64,000 bases of DNA from JACCZX01 sp963801035 (GTDB lineage: Bacteria > Pseudomonadota > Gammaproteobacteria > Burkholderiales > Burkholderiaceae_F). Shown here in pieces: positions 8,324-16,682 of the stretch. Position 1 is the first letter of the stretch. Each line of letters begins with the position of its first letter. Position numbers and translations under genes: made by a program. The stretch covers positions 62,001 through 126,000 of the forward strand of contig CAWDDF010000005.1 in the NCBI GenBank assembly GCA_963801035.1, given 5' to 3'. The notes beneath the pieces are model-generated. The model saw only the letters and a list, made by a program, of their open reading frames with translations, did no database searches and was not told the DNA's origin.

Positions 8324-9670
8324 GTGACCCCGTTTGCCCTCTCTGACCAGCGCCTGCGCGAACTCGCGCTCGACGCGATCAACCATGCGCGGTCGATCGG
8401 CGCCAGCGACGCTTCCTGCGAAGTCAGCGAATCGACCGGACTGTCCGTCTCGGTGCGGAAGAAGAAGGTCGAAACGATCGAGCGCACTCGCGACAAGGGG
8501 CTGGGCATCACCGTCTACATCGGCAAGCGACGAGGCAATGCGTCGACTTCGGACTTTGCCCGACCGGCGCTGCAGCAAGCTGTGGAAGCGGCGTACAACA
8601 TCGCGCGCTTCACGGCTGACGATGAGGCCGCGGGGCTGCCAGACCCCGATACATTGCAGCGCTCGCCGCGCGATCTCGATTTGTTTCACCCGTGGTCGCT
8701 TGAGACCAGCGAAGCAATCAAGCTTGCGCAGCGTTGTGAAGCAGCGGCGTTCGCGGTCAGCCCGCAGATCGTGAATTCCGAAGGTGCCAATGTGTACACA
8801 TCGTCGGGCCACTTCGTGCTTGCGAATACGCAGCAATTCGTCGGTGGTTATGCATATTCACGGCACTCGATCTCGGTCGCGCCGATCGCGCGCGACCACA
8901 ATGGCATGCAGCGCGATGATTGGTACACGTCGTCCCGGATAGCCGACGAACTGGCGTCGCCCGAGTCGGTCGGCGATTACGCGGCACGCCGCGCGCTGGC
9001 GCGGCTGTCGGCTCGCCAGCTGAAAACTCGACAATGCCCGGTGTTGTTCGAAGCGCCGCTCGCGTGTGGCCTGCTTGGCAATTTTGTTCAGGCTGCCAGC
9101 GGAGGTGCGCTGTATCGCAACGCATCGTTCCTTGTGGATTCGCTCGGCAAGTCGGTCTTTTCGGATCACATCACGCTGCACGAAGATCCGTACTTGCCGC
9201 AAGGCCCAGGGTCGAGCCCGTTCGACGAAGAAGGCGTTCGCGGCATCAAGCGCGATGTGGTCGCGGGCGGCGTGTTGACCGGTTATTTTTTGTCGAGCTA
9301 TTCGGCGCGCAAGCTTGGCATGCGATCAACCGGCAACTCGGGCGGGTCGTATAACTTTGAAATCCGGTCGAGTGCAACACGCCGCAACGATGATCTCGCC
9401 GGGATGGTGCAGCGACTAGGCACTGGCCTGCTGGTGACCGACCTGATCGGCCAAGGCGTTAACTACGTAAGCGGCGATTATTCGCGCGGTGCGAGCGGCT
9501 TTTGGGTGGAGGGCGGCGAAATTCGTTACCCCGTTGAAGAGATCACGGTGGCAGGCAATTTGCGCGACATGTTTCGCAACATTGTCGCCGTCGGCAACGA
9601 TCAGGTTGTTCGCGGAAGCAAGATAAGCGGCTCATTGCTGATCGACGGCATGACCGTCGGTGGCGCGTAG
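8324..9670 (+). CDS. pmbA: Metalloprotease PmbA (TldE)
   Basis: A 448-residue member of the TldD/PmbA family, which in E. coli works as a TldD-PmbA heterodimer that matures peptides such as microcin B17 and degrades CcdA. The N-terminus SDQRLRELALDAINHARSIG, the middle EGANVYTSSGHFVLANTQ and the C-terminal GASGFWVEGGEIRYPVEEIT with KISGSLLIDGMTVGG all match the family, and the length is normal. A GTG at 8324 is the best start. The frame is open further left, but that part is antisense to yjgA and is not conserved. tldD is not in this window. Confidence 0.92.
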   Translation: MTPFALSDQRLRELALDAINHARSIGASDASCEVSESTGLSVSVRKKKVETIERTRDKGLGITVYIGKRRGNASTSDFARPALQQAVEAAYNIARFTADDEAAGLPDPDTLQRSPRDLDLFHPWSLETSEAIKLAQRCEAAAFAVSPQIVNSEGANVYTSSGHFVLANTQQFVGGYAYSRHSISVAPIARDHNGMQRDDWYTSSRIADELASPESVGDYAARRALARLSARQLKTRQCPVLFEAPLACGLLGNFVQAASGGALYRNASFLVDSLGKSVFSDHITLHEDPYLPQGPGSSPFDEEGVRGIKRDVVAGGVLTGYFLSSYSARKLGMRSTGNSGGSYNFEIRSSATRRNDDLAGMVQRLGTGLLVTDLIGQGVNYVSGDYSRGASGFWVEGGEIRYPVEEITVAGNLRDMFRNIVAVGNDQVVRGSKISGSLLIDGMTVGGA

Positions 9671-9766
9671 CCAGCAGTCGAGAGTGTCGAGATCGGTTCT
9701 AGAATCTGCAACAGTCAATTTCGGCGTTACCCAGACAACAAAGAATCTTCCAAGGAGACCCTCACG

Positions 9767-10924
9767 ATGCAACGTCGTTCATTCCTGAAGCAGGCCGGAA
9801 GTGCTGGCGTCGGTGCGGCTGCAGCGATTGCGTCACCGGCAATCGGACAGACCGGTTCGCCCGAAGTCCGCTGGCGGCTTGCGACCAGTTTTCCCAAGTC
9901 GGTCGACACGATTTACGGCATGTCCGAGCACATGGTCAAGCGTGTTTCGGACGCCACTGGCGGGAAGTTCCAGATTCGGGTCTTCGCTCCGGGGGAGATC
10001 GTTCCGGCGCTGCAGGTGGCGGATGCTGTTCAGCAAGGAACAATCGAGTGCGGCCACACGGCGAGCTACTACTACGTCGGTAAGAACTCTGCCTTCGGCT
10101 TCGAAACGACGATGCCCTTTGGCCTGAATTCCCGCCAGCAGAATGCATGGCTAGGTTTCGGCGGCGGACGCAAGCTGGTCAACGAGTTCCTGCGCGAATA
10201 CAACATCGTCGGTATTACCTGTGGAAATACGGGTGCGCAGATGGGCGGTTGGTTCCGCAAGGAGATCAAGTCGCTCGCCGACCTGAAGGGCCTCAAGATG
10301 CGGATTCCAGGCTTCGGCGGAAGGATCTTTGCCGCGCTCGGGGCAGTACCGCAGGCACTTCCGGCGGGCGAGATCTACCAGGCACTCGAGAGAGGTACGA
10401 TCGACGCGGCAGAGTGGGTGGGACCGTACGACGACGAGAAGCTCGGGTTCTTCAAGGTCGCGAAGAACTACTACTACCCCGGCTGGTGGGAGCCGGGCTC
10501 GACGCTCTCGCTGTACGTGAACATTAAGGCCTGGGATGCGCTTCCGGCCGAGTACAAGGCCGCACTGGAATCTGCCTGTGGCGAAGCCAACGACAGGCTG
10601 CTGGCCGATTACGACACCCGCAATCCGGCCGCTCTGCAGCGTCTTGTCAACCAAGGCACCGTATTGCGCGCGTATCCGCGCGATGTGATGCAGGCGGCGT
10701 TCGAGGCGTCGAAGCAGATCTATGCCGAGGAGGCCGCGAAGAATCCTGCATTCAAGAAGATCTTCGTCAACTGGGAGCCCCACCGCACCGAGGCCTACCG
10801 CTGGTTCCGCGTCGGTGAGGGCACGATGGACAACTTCATGTTTTCAGCGCTATCGGCACCGCCGGCAGCCAAGGGCGCGCCGGTCAAGGCCGCTCCGGTC
10901 AAGGCCGCTCCGGCGAAGGGGTAG
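9767..10924 (+). CDS. TRAP transporter substrate-binding protein (DctP type), Tat-exported
   Basis: A 385-residue periplasmic solute receptor. The start has a twin-arginine signal (QRRSFLKQAGSAGVGAAAAI), so export is probably folded through Tat. The mature part has DctP-family features (FPKSVDTIYGMSEHMVKRV, YQALERGTIDAAEWVGPYDD) and most resembles the receptors for oxo-acids or mannitol/haloaromatics; the ligand is not predictable. A strong ribosome-binding site, AAGGAGA, lies eight bases before the ATG. The last 15 codons are three copies of a 15-base unit giving an Ala/Pro/Lys tail. The partner dctQM genes lie downstream on the opposite strand and converge on it. Confidence 0.92.
   Translation: MQRRSFLKQAGSAGVGAAAAIASPAIGQTGSPEVRWRLATSFPKSVDTIYGMSEHMVKRVSDATGGKFQIRVFAPGEIVPALQVADAVQQGTIECGHTASYYYVGKNSAFGFETTMPFGLNSRQQNAWLGFGGGRKLVNEFLREYNIVGITCGNTGAQMGGWFRKEIKSLADLKGLKMRIPGFGGRIFAALGAVPQALPAGEIYQALERGTIDAAEWVGPYDDEKLGFFKVAKNYYYPGWWEPGSTLSLYVNIKAWDALPAEYKAALESACGEANDRLLADYDTRNPAALQRLVNQGTVLRAYPRDVMQAAFEASKQIYAEEAAKNPAFKKIFVNWEPHRTEAYRWFRVGEGTMDNFMFSALSAPPAAKGAPVKAAPVKAAPAKG
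10874..10918 (+). repeat. Three 15-bp in-frame tandem repeats
   Basis: Three near-identical units (consensus GCCGCTCCGGTCAAG) at 10874-10888, 10889-10903 and 10904-10918 encode repeated A-A-P-V-K at the C-terminus of the TRAP receptor. They are in frame and the type of tract that changes copy number by slippage. Confidence 0.85.
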
Positions 10925-10948
10925 TCTTCGACTTCAACTCCCGTCCGT

Positions 10949-10967
10949 GGCCCGCTTCGAGCGGGCC
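10949..10967. terminator. Bidirectional terminator between convergent TRAP genes
   Basis: A perfect hairpin GGCCCGC-TTCGA-GCGGGCC is followed on the plus strand by the pyrimidine-rich TATTTCTTCTC. It lies in the 42-base gap between the receptor stop and the dctM stop, touching the latter, and probably ends both transcripts. Confidence 0.75.
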
Positions 10968-12433
10968 TATTTCTTCTCGCTCTTCTCTGGTCGATACCCG
11001 GCGGCCGCGTCGTCGGCCGGCGCGGCCTCTTCCTTGCCCGCATCTGGCGGTGCGTTGGGGTCAGACTGGATGAAATCGCCAGTGTCACGCTGCAGATTCG
11101 CGGCCGGCTTGTCGAGCCACGCCGTGACGAGCTGTGGCCAAACGATCACGATCGCGGCCATGATCAGCTGCAATACGACCCAAGGCACCGCGCCCCAGTA
11201 GATATCCGAACTCTTGACTTCCTTCGGCGCGATGCCGCGTAGATAGAACAGTGCAAAGCCGAACGGCGGATGCATGAACGAGGTCTGCATCACGACGCAG
11301 ATCAGAACGCCGAACCAGACCAGATCGATGCCGAGCTTGCTCGCGACCGGCGCTAGCAGTGGCACGACAATGAACGCGATCTCGAAGAAGTCGAGGAAGA
11401 AGGCGAGCAGGAAGACGAAAATGCTGACGAAGATCAGGAATCCGGTCACACCGCCGGGCAGCGACGTCAGCATGTGCTCGATCCACAACCCGCCATCGAC
11501 ACCCTGAAACACGAGCGTGAACACCGTCGAACCGATCAGGATGAAGATCACCATCGCAGTGATGCGCATCGTCGTTTCCATGCCCTGACGTACTAGAGGC
11601 CAGGTCAGGCGACGATGCATGAGGGCGAGCAGCATGGCACCAACTGCACCCATGGCGCCGGCCTCGGTCGGAGTCGCGAGGCCCATCAGCACGGTGCCCA
11701 GCACCAGGAAGATCAGCGCGATCGAAGGCAACATGCCCCACAGGACGCGCCTGAGGAGCGGCCAACCGATCGGCACTCGCTGCTCGAGCGGAATCGGAGG
11801 AACGTGCTGTGGACGAAAGATCGACACCAGCAGAATGAAAGCCGCGAACAACATGACCTGAACGATCGAAGGCCCAATCGCGCCGGCGTACATGTCGCCG
11901 ACCGGCTTGCCGATCTGGTCAGCCAGGACCACCAGCACGAGCGACGGCGGGATCAACTGGGTGATCGTGCCGGAGGAAGCAATAACGCCGGTCGCGACGC
12001 GCGGGTTGTAACCGTAGTGCAGCATGATTGGGAGTGAGATCATTCCCATAGCGATGACCGAGGCCGCCACCGTGCCGGTTATCGCCCCGAGGATCGCGCC
12101 GACGAAAATCACTGCGTAGGCCAGGCCGCCGGGCACGCCACCGAACAATTGACCGGTCCCTTCGAGCAGATCCTCGGCCAGTCCGCACCGTTCGAGAATC
12201 GCCCCCATGAAGGTGAAGAACGGGATCGCCAGCAGCAACTCGTTGGACAGGATGCCGAACACTCGTAACGGCAATGCGTGCAGAAAATCCGGTGTGAAAT
12301 ACCCGAGCGCGACGCCGATGATCGCAAACAGCAGGCCGAGCGCCGCGAGTGAAAATGCAACCGGGAAGCCGATCAGCATGAAGATCACGAGGCCTGCGAA
12401 CATCAGCTCGGGCATGACCTCCAGCCAGTTCAT
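10967..12433 (-). CDS. dctM: TRAP transporter large permease subunit DctM
   Basis: A 488-residue inner-membrane protein with about 12 helices that carries the sodium-coupled transport step of a TRAP system. Typical parts are VIFMLIGFPVAFSLAALGLL, FTFMGAILERCGLAEDLL, GATVGTVAASV-like loops and ATPTEAGAMGAVGAM. The ATG at 12433 overlaps the dctQ stop (ATGA), so the two are coupled. After the last helix there is an unusual hydrophilic tail of about 45 residues rich in Asp, Glu, Ala and Lys (ending GYRPEKSEKK), which most DctM proteins lack. It pairs with the receptor at 9767. Confidence 0.92.
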   Translation of the reverse strand: MNWLEVMPELMFAGLVIFMLIGFPVAFSLAALGLLFAIIGVALGYFTPDFLHALPLRVFGILSNELLLAIPFFTFMGAILERCGLAEDLLEGTGQLFGGVPGGLAYAVIFVGAILGAITGTVAASVIAMGMISLPIMLHYGYNPRVATGVIASSGTITQLIPPSLVLVVLADQIGKPVGDMYAGAIGPSIVQVMLFAAFILLVSIFRPQHVPPIPLEQRVPIGWPLLRRVLWGMLPSIALIFLVLGTVLMGLATPTEAGAMGAVGAMLLALMHRRLTWPLVRQGMETTMRITAMVIFILIGSTVFTLVFQGVDGGLWIEHMLTSLPGGVTGFLIFVSIFVFLLAFFLDFFEIAFIVVPLLAPVASKLGIDLVWFGVLICVVMQTSFMHPPFGFALFYLRGIAPKEVKSSDIYWGAVPWVVLQLIMAAIVIVWPQLVTAWLDKPAANLQRDTGDFIQSDPNAPPDAGKEEAAPADDAAAGYRPEKSEKK

Positions 12434-12972
12434 TGCAGCGGCCGTCCGTAGTGCAGGTCCATTTCGTATACGCCCCGCAGATAAGCAACGCGCTTGATGA
12501 TCTCCGCAACGCCCTGTAGCGCGACCAGGACGAAGCCCAGCGGCAGCATCAGCTTCGCGGGCCAGCGGATCAGCCCTCCCGGGCTGTTCGAGATTTCCCC
12601 GATCTGCCACGAAGAGATGAAAAACGGCCATGACAGCCACGCGAGAAGCAGCATTGCCGGCATCAAAAAGACGATCAGGCCGGCCAGATCCAGCCTTGCC
12701 TTGCCGCGCGCCGAAAGCGAGCCGTAGAAGATGTCGACCCGCACGTGCTCGTTCATCTTCAGTGTGTATGAAGCGCCGAGCATCACCATCGCAGCGAACA
12801 TGTACCACTGGATCTCGAGCCAGGCGTTCGAGCCGACGTTCAGCACATAGCGGGCGAATGCCGTGCCGGCGCTGATCAGGCACGCGATCAGCACCAGCCA
12901 GACCGCGACCCGCGCGGCTTTCAGGTTGAGCCAGTCAATGGCGTGCGCGCAACGGAGCAAAGACTTCAACAT
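12430..12972 (-). CDS. dctQ: TRAP transporter small permease subunit DctQ
   Basis: A 180-residue, four-helix membrane protein with the DctQ pattern: AVWLVLIACLISAGTAFARYV in the first helix, WLEIQWYMFAAMVMLGASYT in the second and the conserved EHVRVDIFYGSLSARGKARL loop. It supports the DctM permease. The gene begins 32 bases after argH ends on the same strand and overlaps dctM by four bases, so argH, dctQ and dctM may share a transcript. Confidence 0.92.
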   Translation of the reverse strand: MLKSLLRCAHAIDWLNLKAARVAVWLVLIACLISAGTAFARYVLNVGSNAWLEIQWYMFAAMVMLGASYTLKMNEHVRVDIFYGSLSARGKARLDLAGLIVFLMPAMLLLAWLSWPFFISSWQIGEISNSPGGLIRWPAKLMLPLGFVLVALQGVAEIIKRVAYLRGVYEMDLHYGRPLQ

Positions 12973-13004
12973 GATCCTCCGGCCGCCGCTCTCCGGATCG
13001 CGCG

Positions 13005-14429
13005 CTATCCGCGCTGCGCCAAACGCTGCCGCCAGACAGCGACTTGCGCGTGGACTCGCTGCGGGGCGGTACCGCCCGGATGATTGCGCGCAGCCACGGA
13101 ACTGTCGATCGACAGCGAATCGAATACGTCGTCGCCAATAGCGGCCGAATATGTCTGCAGTTCTGCCAGTGACAGCGCAGAAAGCGCGATGCCGCGGCTC
13201 GCCGCCGCTTTCACCACGCGTGCGGCCGCTTCGTGAGCATCGCGAAATGGCACATTCTTTCGCGCCAGATAGTCCGCCAAGTCGGTAGCAGTCGAATAAC
13301 CTTCTTCGGCGGCGCGCCGCATCGCGTCGGCGTCGACCTCGATGCCGGGCAGCATCTCGGAAAACGCGCGCACCGTGTCAACGACGGTGTCGACGGTATC
13401 GAACAGCGGTTCCTTGTCTTCCTGGTTGTCTTTGTTGTACGCCAGCGGCTGGGCCTTCATCAACATCAGGAGCGCAACGAGATGGCCTGTGACGCGCCCG
13501 ACCTTGCCACGTGCGAGCTCCGGGACATCCGGATTTCTTTTCTGCGGCATGATCGATGACCCGGTCGTGTAGCGATCGGGCAAGCGAATGAATGAATACC
13601 GCGGGCTCAACCAGATGACGAATTCTTCGGCTAGACGCGAGATGTGCATCATCAGTAATGCGGCAGCCGCGCAGAACTCGATCGCAAAATCGCGATCGCT
13701 GACGGCGTCGAGTGAATTCTCGGCAATCGTTTCGAAGCCAAGTTTTTGCGCAACACAGGCCCGATTGATCGGATAAGTCGTGCCGGCGAGGGCAGCAGCG
13801 CCAAGCGGCAGGCAATTGACTCGCTTGCGCGCATCCAGCAAACGGTCACGATCACGTTCGAACATCTCCGCGTACGCGAGCAAATGATGTCCGAACGTTA
13901 CGGGCTGCGCAACCTGCATGTGCGTGAAGCCCGGCATCACGGTCGCAGCGTGCCGATCGGCTAACTCAACCAGCGCATGCTGCAGCCCATCGATGCGGCA
14001 TACGATCTGATCAATTTCGCCGCGTAGCCACAGCCGAATGTCCGTCGCGATCTGATCGTTGCGCGAGCGGCCAGTGTGCAAGCGTTTGCCGGCGTCGCCG
14101 ACCAACTCTGTCAGCCGCCTCTCGATGTTCAGATGAACATCTTCCAGCTCAATGCGCCATTCGAACTGATCGCGCTCGATCTCTTCACGAATCTGCTGCA
14201 GGCCGCGTTCGATGTCTGCCCTATCGACCGCACTGATGATGTCGCACTCGTGCAGCATTCCCGCGTGCGCAAGCGAGCCCTCGATATCCGCTAACGCGAG
14301 TCTGCGATCGAAGCCGATCGATGCCGTGTAGCGCAACACAAAATCCGCCACAGGTTCGTCGAATCGGCCTGACCATGCGGTGCTTTTCGACGCTAACGGA
14401 TCGCCCGCTTTTGCGGATTGCTCTGACAT
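13005..14429 (-). CDS. argH: Argininosuccinate lyase
   Basis: A 474-residue enzyme that splits argininosuccinate into arginine and fumarate, the last step of arginine synthesis. It is a homotetramer of the fumarase/aspartase superfamily. The signature GSSIMPQKRNPD, which contains the catalytic serine loop, is intact, as are the N-terminal AWSGRFDEPVADFVLRYTAS and TGRSRNDQIATDIRLW. Length is normal. Its start is only 36 bases from the nested inverted-repeat element at 14466, so its promoter must lie in that short gap or inside the element. Confidence 0.97.
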   Translation of the reverse strand: MSEQSAKAGDPLASKSTAWSGRFDEPVADFVLRYTASIGFDRRLALADIEGSLAHAGMLHECDIISAVDRADIERGLQQIREEIERDQFEWRIELEDVHLNIERRLTELVGDAGKRLHTGRSRNDQIATDIRLWLRGEIDQIVCRIDGLQHALVELADRHAATVMPGFTHMQVAQPVTFGHHLLAYAEMFERDRDRLLDARKRVNCLPLGAAALAGTTYPINRACVAQKLGFETIAENSLDAVSDRDFAIEFCAAAALLMMHISRLAEEFVIWLSPRYSFIRLPDRYTTGSSIMPQKRNPDVPELARGKVGRVTGHLVALLMLMKAQPLAYNKDNQEDKEPLFDTVDTVVDTVRAFSEMLPGIEVDADAMRRAAEEGYSTATDLADYLARKNVPFRDAHEAAARVVKAAASRGIALSALSLAELQTYSAAIGDDVFDSLSIDSSVAARNHPGGTAPQRVHAQVAVWRQRLAQRG

Positions 14430-14465
14430 AATCGTTTGAGGGGGTAGACGCGTGAATGCGAGTGT

Positions 14466-14736
14466 AAGGGCCTGTTCACACTAAAACATGAGATGCGTTG
14501 GGTCGCAATGCGGATGGATGCGTGAAGAGCGGCGCTGCCGAATGGTGGTTCCATTCGCAAGCCGCTCGCCAAAGCAGACACCGCATTTCGCCCCAACCCA
14601 AAGGGAAAGGCCGCTTGCGGGTGCATTGCGTCGTTGTCACTTCGCTGATTGGCATCAGCCAACGGCGCTCGCGACGCCTAGCACTGCATCCCGCAAGCGG
14701 CCTTTCGCACTCATGTTTTAGTGTGAACAGGCCCTT
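14466..14736. mobile_element. 271-bp nested inverted-repeat element (MITE-like)
   Basis: The ends are a perfect 27-bp inverted repeat (14466-14492 and 14710-14736; outer end AAGGGCCTGTTCACACTAAA). Inside are two further long hairpin arms. Arm 1 pairs 14497-14513 with 14581-14597 (15 of 17) and contains GAGCGGC/GCCGCTC and GAATGG-TGGTT-CCATTC. Arm 2 pairs 14605-14625 with 14685-14706 (21 pairs, one bulged T) and contains GCGTCG/CGACGC and GCTGAT-TGGC-ATCAGC. The fold is a symmetrical cloverleaf. No protein is encoded and no clear target duplication is visible. It fills the argH-algZ divergent intergenic region, ending six bases before the algZ start. Small size and terminal repeats suggest a non-autonomous transposable element; a structured RNA is the alternative. 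Confidence 0.7.
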
Positions 14737-14742
14737 CGGTTC

Positions 14743-15795
14743 GTGAAGGCTTCACCTCCGCCGCCTCCCTCGCTGAAGGGCCCGCTCGCCCGCGACGAAA
14801 CGGCGGTGCCGACCCCTCGCCGCGTCATTCCCGATGGCTGCAACATGGGCGTCTTGTTGCGCGTGATTGGCACCATCGTTGTGTTGGCACTGATGGCGGC
14901 CGTTGGAGAATCGTCGTCACCGAGGGACGCTCTGACGGCGTTGCTGCGGCTGATGTCGTTCATCGCGCCGTCCACGTTATTGACTCTGATGGGTTGGTGC
15001 GTGGCGCGTCGCACGCTGTCGGGGCTGGATGTATCGATTCAGCGCGGTATTTCTTGCCTAATTCCGGCGATCGTTGCCGTGGCGGTTGCGTTGCTGCTGC
15101 AGGTCGCGGGGGGTGAATGGGCCGCACTGATGCACGGGGCCGTCGGCTTCACTCTGGGAGCCGGTTTTCAGCACTATTCCGAGCTTCGGGAGCGCGCTTT
15201 TTCGCCGGCGGTGATCGAAGCGAAGTACCAGGCGCTGCAGTCGCGTATCCGCCCACATTTTTTGTTCAACAGCCTGAACGCGGTGCTGTCGGTCGTTCGA
15301 ACCGAGCCGCTAAAGGCCGAGCGGATGCTTGAATCGATCGCGGAACTGTTTCGCGCAGTGATGGCAGATACGCGCAAACTGGTGCCATTAGCAGACGAAA
15401 TTGAGCTGTGTCGCAACTACGTAGAAATTGAGCAAACCCGGCTCGGGAATAGGTTGGCAGTTGACTGGCAAATCGGGGCATACCACCCCCGGGCAAAAAT
15501 GCCACAGTTACTACTGCAACCGGTGATTGAAAACGCGATTCGTTACGGTGCCGAAAAAACGGCGGGTCGTGCCGACATTGTCGTAAGAGTCAAGCAGAAC
15601 GGATTCGTGTTGGAGATTTTTGTCAGCAATCCGATTGCGCGTGAGCGTCCTGAACGCGAGGGTAATCAGATCGGTCTGGCCAACATACGCGGCCGTCTTG
15701 CGCTGATCTACGACCTCGAAGCGAAGGTCGAGACACAGACAACGCGAGAGCGGTTTGAATTGATGATGACGATACCGGTGGAGCGGCGAGCCTAG
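14743..15795 (+). CDS. algZ: AlgZ/LytS-type sensor histidine kinase
   Basis: A 350-residue membrane kinase of the His_kinase (PF06580) family. After a proline-rich N-terminus and the conserved PDGCNMGVLLRV come four hydrophobic helices, then the phosphoacceptor block IRPHFLFNSLNAVLSVV (His172) and an ATPase part with the N-box QPVIENAIRYGA and GLANIRGRLALIY. It should phosphorylate the adjacent AlgR-like regulator, and the order algZ-algR-hemC-hemD is conserved with Pseudomonas. The frame opens at a GTG (14743) immediately after the inverted-repeat element and has no recognisable ribosome-binding site, so the element may have replaced the native 5' end; an internal ATG at 14845 would lose a conserved segment. 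Confidence 0.88.
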   Translation: MKASPPPPPSLKGPLARDETAVPTPRRVIPDGCNMGVLLRVIGTIVVLALMAAVGESSSPRDALTALLRLMSFIAPSTLLTLMGWCVARRTLSGLDVSIQRGISCLIPAIVAVAVALLLQVAGGEWAALMHGAVGFTLGAGFQHYSELRERAFSPAVIEAKYQALQSRIRPHFLFNSLNAVLSVVRTEPLKAERMLESIAELFRAVMADTRKLVPLADEIELCRNYVEIEQTRLGNRLAVDWQIGAYHPRAKMPQLLLQPVIENAIRYGAEKTAGRADIVVRVKQNGFVLEIFVSNPIARERPEREGNQIGLANIRGRLALIYDLEAKVETQTTRERFELMMTIPVERRA

Positions 15796-15847
15796 GTTGC
15801 AACGAGGCGGGCAAGTGATGGCGCAGGGGATTGGACAGGGCAAGGCG

Positions 15848-16621
15848 ATGTTGAACGTAATGATCGTCGACGACGAACCACCGGCGCGCGCGCGCCTTGG
15901 ACAAGTGCTGCGCGATTGCTCCGAACAGGTGTCGTTACAGCTGGTCGGTGAAGCCGACGGCGGAATCCAGGGGCTGGAGGAAGCAGACCGGCTGCATCCT
16001 GACGTGATCCTTCTCGACGTGCACATGCCCGACATGAACGGCATCGAGGTTGCGCGGCATCTGGCGCAGCGGGAAAACCCGCCTGCGGTGATTTTCGTTA
16101 CTGCGTATGACGAGCACGCACTCGACGCATTCGAAGTGCAGGCGCTCGATTACCTGATGAAGCCCGTGCGCGCCGAGCGCCTGGTTGCGGCACTGTCGCG
16201 TGCGGAGCGCTTTCGAACGCACGAGCCGCGCATTGAAGAACTCGCGAAAACGATCGGCGCAGTGCGCTCGCATCTTACGGTGTCCGAGCGAGGCCGCATG
16301 ATGCTGGTGCCGATCGACGACGTCGTTTATTTGCGCGCGGAACTGAAATACGTAACGATCAAGACACGCGAGCGCGAATTTCTGACCGAAGAATCGCTTA
16401 CTGCGCTCGAGGCGGAGTTCGGCGATCGTTTCGTTCGAATACACCGCAATGCCTTGGTGGCACGCAGCGGTATCCTGGGTTTTCAACGAGTGCGCGGCGC
16501 GGTCGATGAAGGCGGCGATTCCTCCGAAGGTCACTGGGAAGTGCTGCTGAAGGAAGCCGCGGAGCGATTGCCGATCAGTCGCCGTCAATGGCCTACGGTG
16601 AAGGCCGCAGCCAAGAACTGA
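15848..16621 (+). CDS. algR: AlgR-type LytTR response regulator
   Basis: A 257-residue regulator with a receiver domain (MIVDDEPPARARLGQVLRD, phosphoacceptor Asp57 in VILLDVHMPDMNG, switch residues VTAYDE and YLMKPVRAERL) and a C-terminal LytTR DNA-binding domain (VYLRAELKYVTIKTREREF, RFVRIHRNALVARSGILGF). It is expected to be phosphorylated by the kinase encoded just upstream and to act as a transcription factor. The ATG at 15848 starts directly before the receiver; in-frame starts at 15818 and 15797 would add 10-17 residues unlike the family. Confidence 0.9.
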   Translation: MLNVMIVDDEPPARARLGQVLRDCSEQVSLQLVGEADGGIQGLEEADRLHPDVILLDVHMPDMNGIEVARHLAQRENPPAVIFVTAYDEHALDAFEVQALDYLMKPVRAERLVAALSRAERFRTHEPRIEELAKTIGAVRSHLTVSERGRMMLVPIDDVVYLRAELKYVTIKTREREFLTEESLTALEAEFGDRFVRIHRNALVARSGILGFQRVRGAVDEGGDSSEGHWEVLLKEAAERLPISRRQWPTVKAAAKN

Positions 16622-16682
16622 AGCAGCGACGCACTGTTAGACTCGCTGCACCTGCTTTACCACTCCCTCGGAATATGGTTCG

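Noticed and set aside
7754..8836. A 360-residue version of YjgA reaching far into pmbA
   Set aside because: The N-terminal 170 residues are antisense to conserved pmbA codons and absent from the DUF615 family.
10967..12883. A 638-residue DctM including 150 extra N-terminal residues
   Set aside because: The extension is dctQ read in another frame; the ATG at 12433 gives a normal DctM coupled to dctQ.
14498..14746. Short plus-strand frames inside the 271-bp inverted-repeat element as a possible transposase remnant
   Set aside because: They simply read through the hairpin arms, are Arg/Ser-rich and show no DDE or other transposase motif.
15600..15720. AlgZ as a third degenerate kinase because its DxG box is replaced by SNP
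   Set aside because: The AlgZ branch of the LytS family normally carries a (V/S)-N-P variant at this point, and its His172 and N-box are intact.
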